From Nitrospira sp. (lineage in GTDB: Bacteria; Nitrospirota; Nitrospiria; Nitrospirales; UBA8639), in the NCBI GenBank assembly GCA_024760505.1, contig CP058931.1, positions 1,002,001 through 1,066,000 of the forward strand: 64,000 bases of DNA, given 5' to 3'. Positions 46,321 to 55,192 of the stretch are shown one piece after another (within the stretch, counting starts at the first letter, position 1; each line of letters begins with the position of its first letter). The notes beneath the pieces were generated by a model, which saw only the letters and a list, made by a program, of their open reading frames with translations, made no database searches and was not told where the DNA came from. Made by a program: the position numbers and the translations under genes.

Positions 46321-46814
46321 GCCGTGCCCTTCCCTGTGGGTGGAGTCACCTGCTGAATCCACTGTTGGACCAAAGGCACCAGTTCGGCAGCCGACACGGC
46401 CGTCTGCTGTTGGTAGGGCCCTGAACTTAACAAATGGCCAACCCCGTCAGTGAATTGATTGGTTCGACCCGACCGGTCCAAAAACTGCAGCCAGGAGATT
46501 CCTACTAGCCCTGCGACCTCGTTTCGAGGGAAGGTGGCTATGGCATAGCGACGGATCATGACTGAAAGGCGTTGAATCAACCATTGATCATCTCGATGGT
46601 TATCATAGTGCCGTTTGATCGCATACAGTTCATCCATCGCAAGTCGACACGACTGTTTTCGACGTCGATTCCTCAGAATCCACAGGCCCAGGATGACTCC
46701 CATCATGACCAAACCGAAGATGATCCACCAACCCGGAGCCGGAGGCCACAGAGAGATCGGAGGTGGCAGATGCACATCCCGGAGCTCTTGTAAGGGAGAA
46801 CTTGCTGTCGGCAT
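46317..46814 (-). CDS. DUF4381 protein
   Basis: 165 residues: a Pro-rich N-terminus (LPPPISLWPPAPGWWIIFGL), one membrane helix (WIIFGLVMMGVILGLWILRN), then a cytoplasmic helical domain (RLSVMIRRYAIATFPRNEVA, GISWLQFLDRSG). This is the usual small partner between DUF58 and VWA genes in MoxR operons. Function unknown. Confidence 0.88.
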   Translation of the reverse strand: MPTASSPLQELRDVHLPPPISLWPPAPGWWIIFGLVMMGVILGLWILRNRRRKQSCRLAMDELYAIKRHYDNHRDDQWLIQRLSVMIRRYAIATFPRNEVAGLVGISWLQFLDRSGRTNQFTDGVGHLLSSGPYQQQTAVSAAELVPLVQQWIQQVTPPTGKGTA

Positions 46815-46829
46815 GTTAGCCCATTCCCG

Positions 46830-47837
46830 TCATGCCATACTGTGATGGGCGCTTCGGCGATGTCCAAGATCCTGTAACCCACCCCGCAATTGGAAAAGAA
46901 TATCGTCGTGGGTTCCCAATGGAATGAATCCGATTCCACGAGTCAGGCACAGAGTTCGGACATCTTCAAAACGTTCCCTAAAGCAGGCTGAATAGGATTG
47001 GATTGTGTTGGCAGATCCCGTATTCAACATTCCCATGCGTGTACCGTCCGTCACAGGATATTGGCCGGCAGGTGGGGGCTCTTGTTCCAATTGGTCATAC
47101 ATGAAGATCGCCACCACATCCTGATGCCCGCCCAATCGGATGAGGGTCTGTTTGGCCTGATGCTCCCAATCGCGAAAATCACTTAAGAGAAAAATGAGGC
47201 TTCCGGGCTTCGCGGTTGCCTGGACTCGATTTAAGGCCAACTGAAAAGATGAGGTAATGGGACTTTGGCGCTCAATCATCTGTGACGGGTTGGCACTATC
47301 TTGGGCCAGGATATTGAGAAGTTGTAGCACTCCGGTTCTTCCTCCCCTGGGTCGGAGTTCCACATGGTCCACATCTGAAAAAACCACCCCCCCAACCCGG
47401 TCTCCTCGCTCTTGCGATGCCCATCCCAGTAATGCCGCCGCATGGGCTGCAATGACCGACTTAAAGGCCACCTTGGTCCCAAATCGCATTCCTTTTCTAT
47501 TATCCACTACGATGAAGACAGGTCGCTCCCGTTCTTCGCGAAAGACCTTGAGGTAGGGTTCATGAGTTCGCGCCATCACCCGCCAATCCATGAGGCGTAT
47601 ATCATCACCCGGTTGATACCGGCGAGATTCCTCAAAATCCATGCCTCTGCCTTTAAACGGAGATCGCTCTCCGCCAGCCAAAAGGGTATGAACCCGCTTC
47701 CGGGTCTTGATTCCCAATACCCCTGTTTGGTGACGCATGTTGATGAGATCGGCAAGCTGAACTTCTACTCCCTGAAATCCTGTAGGACGGTTCAGCCGGA
47801 ATTCTGGTGGGGTTGTCTGTTTACGGAACGGCCACAT
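46830..47837 (-). CDS. DUF58 protein
   Basis: 335 residues. The diagnostic core is GRGMDFEESRRYQPGDDIR then MDWRVMARTHEPYLKVFREE, followed by a VWA-like fold with a degenerate MIDAS (VFIVVDNRKGMRFG). The start overlaps the MoxR gene by 17 bases. DUF58 proteins accompany MoxR ATPases almost universally and are thought to be their cytoplasmic partners. Confidence 0.92.
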   Translation of the reverse strand: MWPFRKQTTPPEFRLNRPTGFQGVEVQLADLINMRHQTGVLGIKTRKRVHTLLAGGERSPFKGRGMDFEESRRYQPGDDIRLMDWRVMARTHEPYLKVFREERERPVFIVVDNRKGMRFGTKVAFKSVIAAHAAALLGWASQERGDRVGGVVFSDVDHVELRPRGGRTGVLQLLNILAQDSANPSQMIERQSPITSSFQLALNRVQATAKPGSLIFLLSDFRDWEHQAKQTLIRLGGHQDVVAIFMYDQLEQEPPPAGQYPVTDGTRMGMLNTGSANTIQSYSACFRERFEDVRTLCLTRGIGFIPLGTHDDILFQLRGGLQDLGHRRSAHHSMA

Positions 47838-48795
47838 GATTTAGAATTTCTGAGATCACCTGATCGGTCCTGATCCCCTCTGCTTCCGCTTCAAAGGTCA
47901 GTAAGACCCGGTGGCGCAACACATCATGGGCCACGGCTTGTATGTCTTCCGGGGAGACATAATCGCGTCCTTCCAGCCAGGCATGCGCCCTGGCACAACG
48001 CTCCATTCCAATGGTTGCCCGAGGGCTGGCTCCAAACCGGATCCATCGCCTCAGCTTGGAGCTATAGGGTCCAGGCTCACGTGTGGCCATGACTAATTGG
48101 ACGATATATTCTTCAAGTGCGGGCGCAACATATATATCCCACATCTGTCGTCGAGCCGCCACAATCACCTTTTGAGGAACGGGCGTGGGGGCTGTCGTTA
48201 CCTCCCCAGAAATTGCCCTGGCTTGTCGACGAACAAGTTCGACAATCTTCCGCTCTCCTTCCACATCGGGGTATTGCACCCTGACATAGAGTAGGAAACG
48301 ATCCAATTGCGCTTCAGGCAAAGGATACGTTCCTTCCTGCTCAATGGGGTTTTGGGTGGCCATGACTAAAAACAGCTCGGGCAAGGGATAACTGGTTCGC
48401 CCGATCGTCACTTGATGTTCCCCCATGGCCTCTAATAGGGCGGCCTGCACCTTAGCAGGGGCCCGATTGATTTCATCGGCCAGGACAAGATTGTGAAAAA
48501 TCGGTCCCGGTTGAAAGCGAAAAGAGCCGTCGTGAGGACGATAAATGTCGGTCCCGGTAATGTCAGCGGGGAGTAAATCCGGGGTAAACTGAATCCGGTG
48601 AAAATCAGCCTCAATCCCGGAGGCCAAGGTTTTTATAGCGGTAGTTTTGGCTAAGCCTGGCGCACCTTCAACAAGAAGATGTCCATCAGCCATTAAGGCA
48701 ATCAAAAGCCTGAGGGTAAGCCCCTCTTGTCCAATCACCTGTTGATTCAAAAAGGCTCGAAGCCTTGCTATCTGCTCGTGTTCAGATCCAGACAT
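47821..48795 (-). CDS. MoxR-type AAA+ ATPase
   Basis: 324 residues. Walker A EGAPGLAKTTAIKTLA, Walker B VLADEINRAPAKVQAALLEA (typical MoxR Glu/Arg arrangement), sensor 1 MATQNPIEQEGTYPLPEAQL and RFLLYVRV. MoxR proteins act as chaperones that insert metal or cofactor, or assemble VWA-containing complexes. It is the first gene of the operon that continues through Bat and Gld genes to 36387. A small hairpin (48808-48822) lies 12 bases before its start codon. Confidence 0.93.
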   Translation of the reverse strand: MSGSEHEQIARLRAFLNQQVIGQEGLTLRLLIALMADGHLLVEGAPGLAKTTAIKTLASGIEADFHRIQFTPDLLPADITGTDIYRPHDGSFRFQPGPIFHNLVLADEINRAPAKVQAALLEAMGEHQVTIGRTSYPLPELFLVMATQNPIEQEGTYPLPEAQLDRFLLYVRVQYPDVEGERKIVELVRRQARAISGEVTTAPTPVPQKVIVAARRQMWDIYVAPALEEYIVQLVMATREPGPYSSKLRRWIRFGASPRATIGMERCARAHAWLEGRDYVSPEDIQAVAHDVLRHRVLLTFEAEAEGIRTDQVISEILNHVAVP

Positions 48796-49277
48796 AGATC
48801 TTGATATGAACCCGGTGGGTTCCCATAGTCAAAATATTACTGATTCCCCTTCTTCCATGGAAATGGGGCAATCTCAAACTGTTATGCTGCATATCCTGAG
48901 AGCCTCTTTTTATAATAATTTACCATTTTTGAGAGTCAAGGGGGTTTGGCGGGAAAATGGTCCCTACCCAAAGAACCCCCAAATGCTTTTACCTTCCCAA
49001 CGACCCCTTGAAAGTCAGATGGATGGGGTCGCGAGAGGGATGCCTTCGACCATACCCCCTATGATGGAGTGCAGTGTGCAATGAGAAGGATATGTTCCTG
49101 GGGGAACCCATTATTTCAAATGTTTCATGCGGACAAATGGCACCTGCCCCAAAGGCACATGCTCCAGCCGCTTTGCAGCCGTCATGCGTATTCATATGCA
49201 GGGGGAAGCCATACAACAGGGAATTCTGAGTTCACGAAAGTCAATTGAGGAGGAAAATACGGCGCAAATCCTTCAAT
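48796..49277. other. Intergenic stretch before the second IS element
   Basis: Nothing convincing is encoded. Short plus- and minus-strand frames (48806-49084, 48989-49216) lack ribosome sites and recognisable motifs. The leader and promoter of the MoxR operon must be here. Confidence 0.4.
48808..48822 (-). promoter_or_regulatory. Hairpin just upstream of the MoxR start
   Basis: GAACCC-GGT-GGGTTC: six pairs around a three-base loop, 12 bases before the moxR-type start codon. The gene has no clear Shine-Dalgarno. The hairpin might limit ribosome access or mark a short leader; the evidence is weak. Confidence 0.3.
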
Positions 49278-50506
49278 GGGACTGTTGAAGAATGGTACGT
49301 GGGCCATTCGATGAGGCGATTTTCTGGAACATTCGCATTTTGAAGGCCTGGGAGGATAACCCGGCCCTCGTTCTCCCAAAGCCTGAGGCTTCTACTTGGT
49401 CGTCCGTGTTTGCGTCGAGATTGCTTTTTGTCGCCGAGGCCTCGTTCCGGTCCTTTGCTCAGGCACTCATCGGCGAAGGTTCCAGGACCAGCAATCGCTT
49501 GAGGTTAAAGGCCATGGCCTGCAAGAAGGCCGCGAATTGATTCTTCGCCACCCCTCGATAGCGCACGCGCTTCGGGCGCTGAGAAAAGACCCGTTCATAC
49601 GGAGCCCGGAGATGGGTATACCACCGGTCGCGATCGCGGTTCTTGGTTTTCATGTTGTTGCGGTGGATCGCGGCGAGATAACAGCGCCGTTGGGCGGCGG
49701 CCTGACGGGCTGGAGCCGTACAATAGCCTTTATCCGCATACACCGCGCCCTGCGTAGGGCAAACATGCCGGAGGCCTTGCGCATCGGGAAGATTCGCCGG
49801 GGTCGTGGCCACTTTGTTGATGAGGCCGGATTGCATATCGACACTGACATGCTCTTTATAGCCGTACCAATACTTCTTCTTGCCCTTACACCCAATCCGG
49901 GCTTGCTTATCCACCGCCACCTTCGGCAGCACCGCATTGTTCAGCTTCTCGATTTTCTGTTGGCGCACCTTATCGCGTTCTTCCCACAGCGTGGCTTTCG
50001 CAATCAGATGCGTGGCATCCACAAAGGTGAACACTTCACTCATGAGTCCCGCCGCTTTGAGCTGTGCGCGCATCATGGCAAATAGTTGGGAAAGGCGAGT
50101 CGGCCCAATGCGGGTACGGACGCGGGTGAACAGGCTGTAGTCGGGCGTGGGTTCCGTCAAGGTGAACCCACAAAACCATTTGGCAGCCAGATTTTCTCCC
50201 AGATACCGTGCCAGGTCCCGATCTGAGAGATCTTCCATAAATTGGAGCAGCAAACAGCGAAACAACCGCTCGACCCCATACCCGTCGGCCCCTTTGAGCT
50301 GGCTCACGTCCGCCAAGGCCTCCGTGGTATCGGGCAGATAGACCTGAAACCGGCGGTAGGGATGAGTGGACGGTAATAAACTGTCGAGATCAACCATTTC
50401 CATTTGGGACATGAACCGCTCCAGGGGTAACAGGTGAGGAAGCAACCGTGGCCGGGGCGCAGTATAGCAAAAAGTTCAATCAACGACCCTATTATTCAAC
50501 AGTCCC
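49278..50506 (-). mobile_element. IS5-superfamily element, 1229 bp
   Basis: Terminal inverted repeats GGGACTGTTGAA...AAT (left, from 49278) and the same on the complement of the right end (to 50506). A five-base direct repeat, TCAAT, flanks the element at 49273-49277 and 50507-50511. One transposase gene fills it. Intact ends, a perfect target duplication and an unbroken gene indicate a recent insertion. Confidence 0.88.
49459..50412 (-). CDS. DDE transposase of the second IS
   Basis: About 317 residues from an ATG with GGAG six bases upstream (the longer frame to 50445 starts at TTG). N-terminal DUF772-like segment (YGVERLFRCLLLQFMEDLSD). DDE triad: FTFVDATHLIAKATLW (Asp), AVYADKGYCTAPARQ (Asp) and RAPYERVFSQRPKRVRY (Glu). 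All three are present, so it may be active. Confidence 0.9.
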   Translation of the reverse strand: MSQMEMVDLDSLLPSTHPYRRFQVYLPDTTEALADVSQLKGADGYGVERLFRCLLLQFMEDLSDRDLARYLGENLAAKWFCGFTLTEPTPDYSLFTRVRTRIGPTRLSQLFAMMRAQLKAAGLMSEVFTFVDATHLIAKATLWEERDKVRQQKIEKLNNAVLPKVAVDKQARIGCKGKKKYWYGYKEHVSVDMQSGLINKVATTPANLPDAQGLRHVCPTQGAVYADKGYCTAPARQAAAQRRCYLAAIHRNNMKTKNRDRDRWYTHLRAPYERVFSQRPKRVRYRGVAKNQFAAFLQAMAFNLKRLLVLEPSPMSA

Positions 50507-51150
50507 TCAATGTAAGATTTCAATGGCTTGGAACTTCCCCACGCCCACGAAGTGCTCATTCACAAGCATAATCCCAGAAGAACTTTCGTCCACGGCTTGC
50601 CGACAACCATCATACTTTTTTTATTTACAACCTGGTGATGTCTTATATTTTCTTCTGGCAATTTCATTATTCCTATGAATTCGATCTATCTATGATCGCC
50701 ATTCCTTTCATTTGGTATTTTTTTAATCTTTGGGTTTTTCATTTCAAAAACTATCGCAATATTCACCCTTTACCAGGATAGTTTTTAATCTGCCGCACTC
50801 AACAGAACTGCCCCATTTTGCGCCACTTGCCCATTGTTATTTTCCAGTTTTACCATAAAGGCATAAAATCAATCTTCCCGTCAATCAATGCGGTGAACTC
50901 ATTCTGTAATGTACACCATCCAGAAATTCTCCTCATCCCTTTCTAAGATATGGCAAAGACAAGTGACGGACTGAACCGCGTCTTTGGCCAAATTACCTGT
51001 TCACAACGAAGTCGGTAAAACTCACAATTAAAACAGGAGGGACAGGAAGTAAAGGACATCGGAAGAGGTTTCCAACAAAGATACCTAGACTAGTTTTTGT
51101 TCTGCACCCCTTGATTTCCGATCGTATCGAATAAAGAGGAGGGGATGATC
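50507..51150. other. Intergenic stretch with a possible coding remnant
   Basis: Next to the IS end, a minus-strand frame reading KKYDGCRQAVDESSSGIMLV then NEHFVGVGKFQAIEILH stops exactly in the duplicated TCAAT (50507-50509) and begins after a stop near 50605. It looks like a decayed gene end. The rest is AT-rich leader for the gene at 51151. Confidence 0.35.
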
Positions 51151-51459
51151 ATGAACCATAAACTATGCGCCATTTACGTAATAGGAAGTGTGTTTTTAGG
51201 AAGTACATTAGCCCTGGGAAATCCAGGCATGTTGCCAAACCATCCAGGGTATCCCATGGGAGACGCGAAGTCTCCCGTGACGGGGCAATCGGTAGCTAAT
51301 GACCCGGGACAAACTCAACCCAGCCAGGAGGAATCACTCCACCAAGCTGCGGGATTTCATGATGCGCATGCCATGAATCCTGGAAAGGAAGAACGGCCGA
51401 ACATTGTGTCGCCTGGAGCATTAAAGTCCATGGACACAAAGAGTAAGTCCACGAAATAA
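51151..51459 (+). CDS. Small exported protein of unknown function
   Basis: 102 residues, started at the second ATG, which has GGAGG eight bases upstream; the ATG at 51145 is too close to that site. A signal peptide (MNHKLCAIYVIGSVFLGSTLALG) is followed by a polar, Pro/Gly/His-rich chain (NHPGYPMGDAKSPVTGQ; GFHDAHAMNPGKEERPN). It has no Cys after the signal and no recognisable domain, and is probably disordered. A strong terminator follows, so it is transcribed alone. Confidence 0.6.
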   Translation: MNHKLCAIYVIGSVFLGSTLALGNPGMLPNHPGYPMGDAKSPVTGQSVANDPGQTQPSQEESLHQAAGFHDAHAMNPGKEERPNIVSPGALKSMDTKSKSTK

Positions 51460-51510
51460 GTGATAAGTCCACAATGTGTCCCCGTACGATCGGGAACGCC
51501 AGGGGGTCTC

Positions 51511-51541
51511 AAAAGGAGGGAGATTAAAACTCCCTCCTTTT
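51511..51541 (+). terminator. Intrinsic terminator of the small exported protein gene
   Basis: AAAAGGAGGGAG, a seven-base loop and CTCCCTCCTTTT make a perfect 12-pair stem that ends in a short T-run. Because the stem starts with A4 it could also work for leftward transcription of the carbamoyltransferase operon. Confidence 0.85.
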
Positions 51542-51611
51542 ATTTCGGCAGGATTGCCTTTGTCTGTCACTCAAATAAATTTCCTAAGATCCACCATTCA
51601 CCCCCCTCGAG

Positions 51612-51764
51612 TTAGAACAAGGTATAGATGAAGGGGGCAACGGCTGAACCCTCACTCAGGATTATAAGACCGCCGAGTAATAAGAGCATAATGATGATGG
51701 GGGCGAGCCAGAACTTTTTTCGTTCCCGCATAAAGTCCCACAATTCCCCAAGAAAACCTGTCAT
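51612..51764 (-). CDS. DUF5989-type 50-residue membrane protein
   Basis: Fifty codons with AAGGAGG nine bases before the ATG. It reads MTGFLGELWDFMRERKKFWL, then one membrane helix (APIIIMLLLLGGLIIL), and ends SEGSAVAPFIYTLF. The FLGELWDFMRERKKFWL start and SAVAPFIYTLF end are the hallmarks of the small proteins that accompany SxtJ and NodU-type carbamoyltransferases. It is 13 bases downstream of the SxtJ-like gene. Its role is unknown; perhaps it anchors the transferase. Confidence 0.88.
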   Translation of the reverse strand: MTGFLGELWDFMRERKKFWLAPIIIMLLLLGGLIILSEGSAVAPFIYTLF

Positions 51765-51777
51765 CTGTTGTTCCTCC

Positions 51778-52182
51778 TTAGAAGGGTTTCAGCACATGGT
51801 CTGCTGCTCTGGCCTTTTTAACCACGCGATAGCTGTTGGCCTTGGGGTCATAGCCAAGTTGCAATGGTCGTTTACCTAATAATCCCATGACAAACGCCAT
51901 GGGAGTAAACATCCCAAAAAATAGTAGGCTTAAGATTATCCGGGAATTGATCCAACCTAATTTTTCGCCGATCTTCATCCAGACGCGATGCAAGGGCCCA
52001 AGCCCTTTTGGAAAAACCATTCCCATTGTCCCAAAGACCGCGGCGATAAGACTCGCCCATACTCGAAGGCTTTCTCCATGAATGACCAGAGGCCATACGG
52101 CTACGATTAGAAAGACTCCGCCCATTAACAGGCCAAACGAGCGAAGATCCTTGGCAGTTGGTTGATGAATCGTTGATGTCAT
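51778..52182 (-). CDS. SxtJ-family membrane protein
   Basis: 134 residues with three hydrophobic segments (LLMGGVFLIVAVWPLVIHGE; ASLIAAVFGTMGMVFPKG; ISLLFFGMFTPMAFVMGLL) and a polar tail ending RAADHVLKPF. The KDLRSFGLLMGGVF start matches SxtJ proteins, which sit between a carbamoyltransferase and a DUF5989 gene. Function unknown. Confidence 0.82.
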   Translation of the reverse strand: MTSTIHQPTAKDLRSFGLLMGGVFLIVAVWPLVIHGESLRVWASLIAAVFGTMGMVFPKGLGPLHRVWMKIGEKLGWINSRIILSLLFFGMFTPMAFVMGLLGKRPLQLGYDPKANSYRVVKKARAADHVLKPF

Positions 52183-52200
52183 ATCGTTATTCTTTCACGC

Positions 52201-54069
52201 TTAATCCAATTCAAATTCTTTCATCCACGTTTCATCCTTTTGCACCGGCTTTTGGTGTTCTTTCAAAACGAGACAATTTTCCAGCACAAGGACATCCATC
52301 TCCGTCCGCATGAAACACCGGTAGGCATCTTCAGGTGTACAGACAATGGGTTCACCTCGAACATTAAACGAAGTATTGATCAACACCGCACACCCGGTTT
52401 GCTTTTCAAACTCCTGCAACAATTGATAGTAGCGAGGATTGGTATCAGGTGACACCGTCTGAACCCTGGCGGAGTAATCCACATGGGTCACTGCTGGAAT
52501 ATCCGATTTGGGAACATTGAGTAGATCAATTCCAAAAAGTTTTTGTTGATCCGGTTGTACCGCTCGACGTCGCTTCTCGGCAACCGGGGCCACCAGTAAC
52601 ATGTAAGGACTATCGGCATCCATCTCAAAATATTCGGACACTCGTTCTCTCAAAACCGATGGCGCAAAGGGCCGAAAGGATTCCCGATATTTTATTTTTA
52701 AATTCATGACCGATTGCATTTTCTCGCTACGAGGGTCGCCCAAAATACTTCGTCCTCCTAGAGCCCGAGGACCGAATTCCATGTGCCCCTGAAACCAACC
52801 AATGACCTTTCCCTCAGCCAAATACTCCGCTACTCGACGATACAGGTCCGAGTCCTCCACGCGCTCATACCTGGCTTCAAGCTGTTGGAGCCTGGATTCA
52901 ATCTCCTCGTTGGAAAAGCGTGGCCCTAAATAACTGCCTCTCATCGCATCACTAGGACCCTGGCATACCCGAGGTTGATTCAGATAAATGTAATGCACAT
53001 TTAAGGCCGCCCCCAACGCGCTCCCCGCATCGCCTGCGGCCGGCTGAATCCACAGCCCGCTGAATGGGCCTTCCCGCAGCACTCTTCCGTTTCCGACACA
53101 ATTCAAGGCCACCCCTCCGGAAAGGCAAAGATTGGAAAGGCCCGTTTCTCGATGGAGGCTGTTGGCCAGACGGAGCATGACCATCTCGGTGACTTCTTGT
53201 ACAGACCGGGCCAAATCCATTTCCCGTTGGGTGAGAGTACTTTCCGCCTGACGCGGAGGACCACCAAATATGGCGTCGAACTTGTTGTTGGTCATCCGTA
53301 ATCCGGTACAGTAATCAAAATAGTCCATATTGAGCCGGAAGGTACCATCCGGCTTCACATCCACCACATTGTCCAAAATCGTTTTCACATACTTGGGCTC
53401 TCCATAGGGAGCGAGACCCATCACTTTATATTCACCGGAATTGACCTTAAACCCGGTATAGTAGGTAAAGGCCGAATACAGCAGCCCGATGGAATGCGGA
53501 AAGGGAATTTCCCATAGAGGTGTTAATTGGTTTCCCCGCCCGATCCAGGCTGAAGTGGTCGCCCATTCGCCCACCCCGTCCATACATAGGACAACCGCTT
53601 CCTCATAAGGAGAAGGGAAAAAGGCTGCGGCCGCATGTGATTCATGGTGCTCCCCAAAGAGCAAAGGGGGCAGGTTCTCTTTTTTTTCGAGACTCCCTAC
53701 CTGACGAAAAGCCTTTTCTAGTAAGTTTCGCAGAAATAGCTTTTCTTTGATCCACACAGGAATGGCGGTCAAAAACGATCCAAGTCCCTTCGGCGCATAA
53801 GACAAATACGTTTCCAATAAACGTTCAAATTTGACAAAAGGTTTGTCATAGAACACCAGGTAATCGACGTCGCGCATGCCAACCCCGCCTTGCCGCAGAC
53901 AATACTCGACCGCATGGCTCGGGAACCCGGCATCATGCTTTTTTCGCGTGAACCGTTCTTCTTGAGCAGCCGCCACAATCTTGCCATTCTGGATGAGACA
54001 AGCCGCGCTATCGTGGTAATAGGCGGAAACGCCCAGAATTGAAGTTAATTTCCTGTTTGGCGTTGTCAT
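52201..54069 (-). CDS. NodU-type carbamoyltransferase
   Basis: 622 residues. It has the Kae1-like ATP-grasp/carbamoyl-adenylate half (ILGVSAYYHDSAACLIQNGK; FGEHHESHAAAAFF; LCMDGVGEWATTS; LSGGVALNCVGNG) and the C-terminal carbamoyl-transfer half (MEFGPRALGGRSILGDPRS; LINTSFNVRGEPIVCTPEDA). It transfers carbamoyl from carbamoyl phosphate to a hydroxyl, here probably of a sugar or lipid of the envelope. It is first in an operon with SxtJ and DUF5989. Confidence 0.93.
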   Translation of the reverse strand: MTTPNRKLTSILGVSAYYHDSAACLIQNGKIVAAAQEERFTRKKHDAGFPSHAVEYCLRQGGVGMRDVDYLVFYDKPFVKFERLLETYLSYAPKGLGSFLTAIPVWIKEKLFLRNLLEKAFRQVGSLEKKENLPPLLFGEHHESHAAAAFFPSPYEEAVVLCMDGVGEWATTSAWIGRGNQLTPLWEIPFPHSIGLLYSAFTYYTGFKVNSGEYKVMGLAPYGEPKYVKTILDNVVDVKPDGTFRLNMDYFDYCTGLRMTNNKFDAIFGGPPRQAESTLTQREMDLARSVQEVTEMVMLRLANSLHRETGLSNLCLSGGVALNCVGNGRVLREGPFSGLWIQPAAGDAGSALGAALNVHYIYLNQPRVCQGPSDAMRGSYLGPRFSNEEIESRLQQLEARYERVEDSDLYRRVAEYLAEGKVIGWFQGHMEFGPRALGGRSILGDPRSEKMQSVMNLKIKYRESFRPFAPSVLRERVSEYFEMDADSPYMLLVAPVAEKRRRAVQPDQQKLFGIDLLNVPKSDIPAVTHVDYSARVQTVSPDTNPRYYQLLQEFEKQTGCAVLINTSFNVRGEPIVCTPEDAYRCFMRTEMDVLVLENCLVLKEHQKPVQKDETWMKEFELD

Positions 54070-54235
54070 GCTTTTCCTTAAAATAAGAACTTACCTTTGC
54101 CATATTGGATGGCCTGATCAGTCAGAAAAACCTGTAAATTCCAATTTTTTGGTGAAGATGAAGAAGAACTTTACCAACGATTCTTCCCTGTTTCCCTTTC
54201 GAGCAATAGAAAACATCCTACCGGACTTATTCTAC

Positions 54236-55027
54236 TTATCGAAACAGTTCATCAAAAAACAATTTCATGTGCTCCCATGACCGTCGATCAGCTTGCTCCT
54301 GATATTGCACACCGGTCATCCCATATTGATTGGCCGAAGGGTTGGTGAATCCATGTTGGGCACCTCCAAAAATCACCATGTGCCAATCTAACCCAACCTC
54401 GTCTAAAGCATGTTTAAATTTCGTAATGTGGTCTTGGCTAAGGAACGGATCGGCCTCCCCATGGGCAATGAGAATTTTGACTGAACTTTTAATGGCAGAA
54501 GATGCGGACGGAAGAGGGAGCGACCCGTGGAAACTTACGACTCCTTTGACCGGTGCTCCATCATACACCATTTGCATAACTGTCCCACCTCCAAAACAAT
54601 ACCCAATAGCTGCTAAACGAGTTTGATCTACTAGGGGGTTAGTCTGAAGAAGCTGTAATCCCTCTTTCGCCCTGGCCTGCCACATCTTTACATTGGCTGT
54701 AGTTTGTTGCATCCATTGCCTGGCCTCATCGGGATGAGTGGTCACTTTTCCCTTTCCATACATATCCACCGCCACCGCCACATATCCCAGGGCCGCTAAT
54801 TGTCCCGCACGAGTTCGGGCATATTCATTTAGCCCCCACCATTCGTGAACAACCAAAATTCCCGGACGTTTACCTTTTATCTCATCATCCCAGGCCACGA
54901 CTCCTTCCAAAACAACTTCCCCATGATTATAGGGGATAGTTGTGATCTGCACCTTGGCTTCCACTTGCGAAGACCACGCACACACAATCATGAGGAGACA
55001 CAGACCTGACCGATGGAAATAATTCAT
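54236..55027 (-). CDS. Exported dienelactone-hydrolase family protein
   Basis: 263 residues. Signal peptide ending SSQVEAKV. The alpha/beta-hydrolase core has the oxyanion region VHEWWGLNEYARTRAGQLAA, the nucleophile motif IGYCFGGGTVMQM (Cys), the acid in AHGEADPFL and the His in GGAQHGFTNP. The Cys-Asp-His triad is typical of dienelactone hydrolase; export implies a periplasmic ester or lactone substrate. Single gene. Confidence 0.9.
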   Translation of the reverse strand: MNYFHRSGLCLLMIVCAWSSQVEAKVQITTIPYNHGEVVLEGVVAWDDEIKGKRPGILVVHEWWGLNEYARTRAGQLAALGYVAVAVDMYGKGKVTTHPDEARQWMQQTTANVKMWQARAKEGLQLLQTNPLVDQTRLAAIGYCFGGGTVMQMVYDGAPVKGVVSFHGSLPLPSASSAIKSSVKILIAHGEADPFLSQDHITKFKHALDEVGLDWHMVIFGGAQHGFTNPSANQYGMTGVQYQEQADRRSWEHMKLFFDELFR

Positions 55028-55192
55028 GATTTTTGCTTCTCTAATGGTTCGGTAAGAATTCGGACCGGAATGGAGACTTTGACATGATTTCGATTTAGTT
55101 CAATTTCTTCCAGTCATTAACCTGAATCGCTTCAAAAAGGGGCGGATACTAAATTTTACGGTAAATTCAGCATTTGGCAATCTTTTTTGAAT

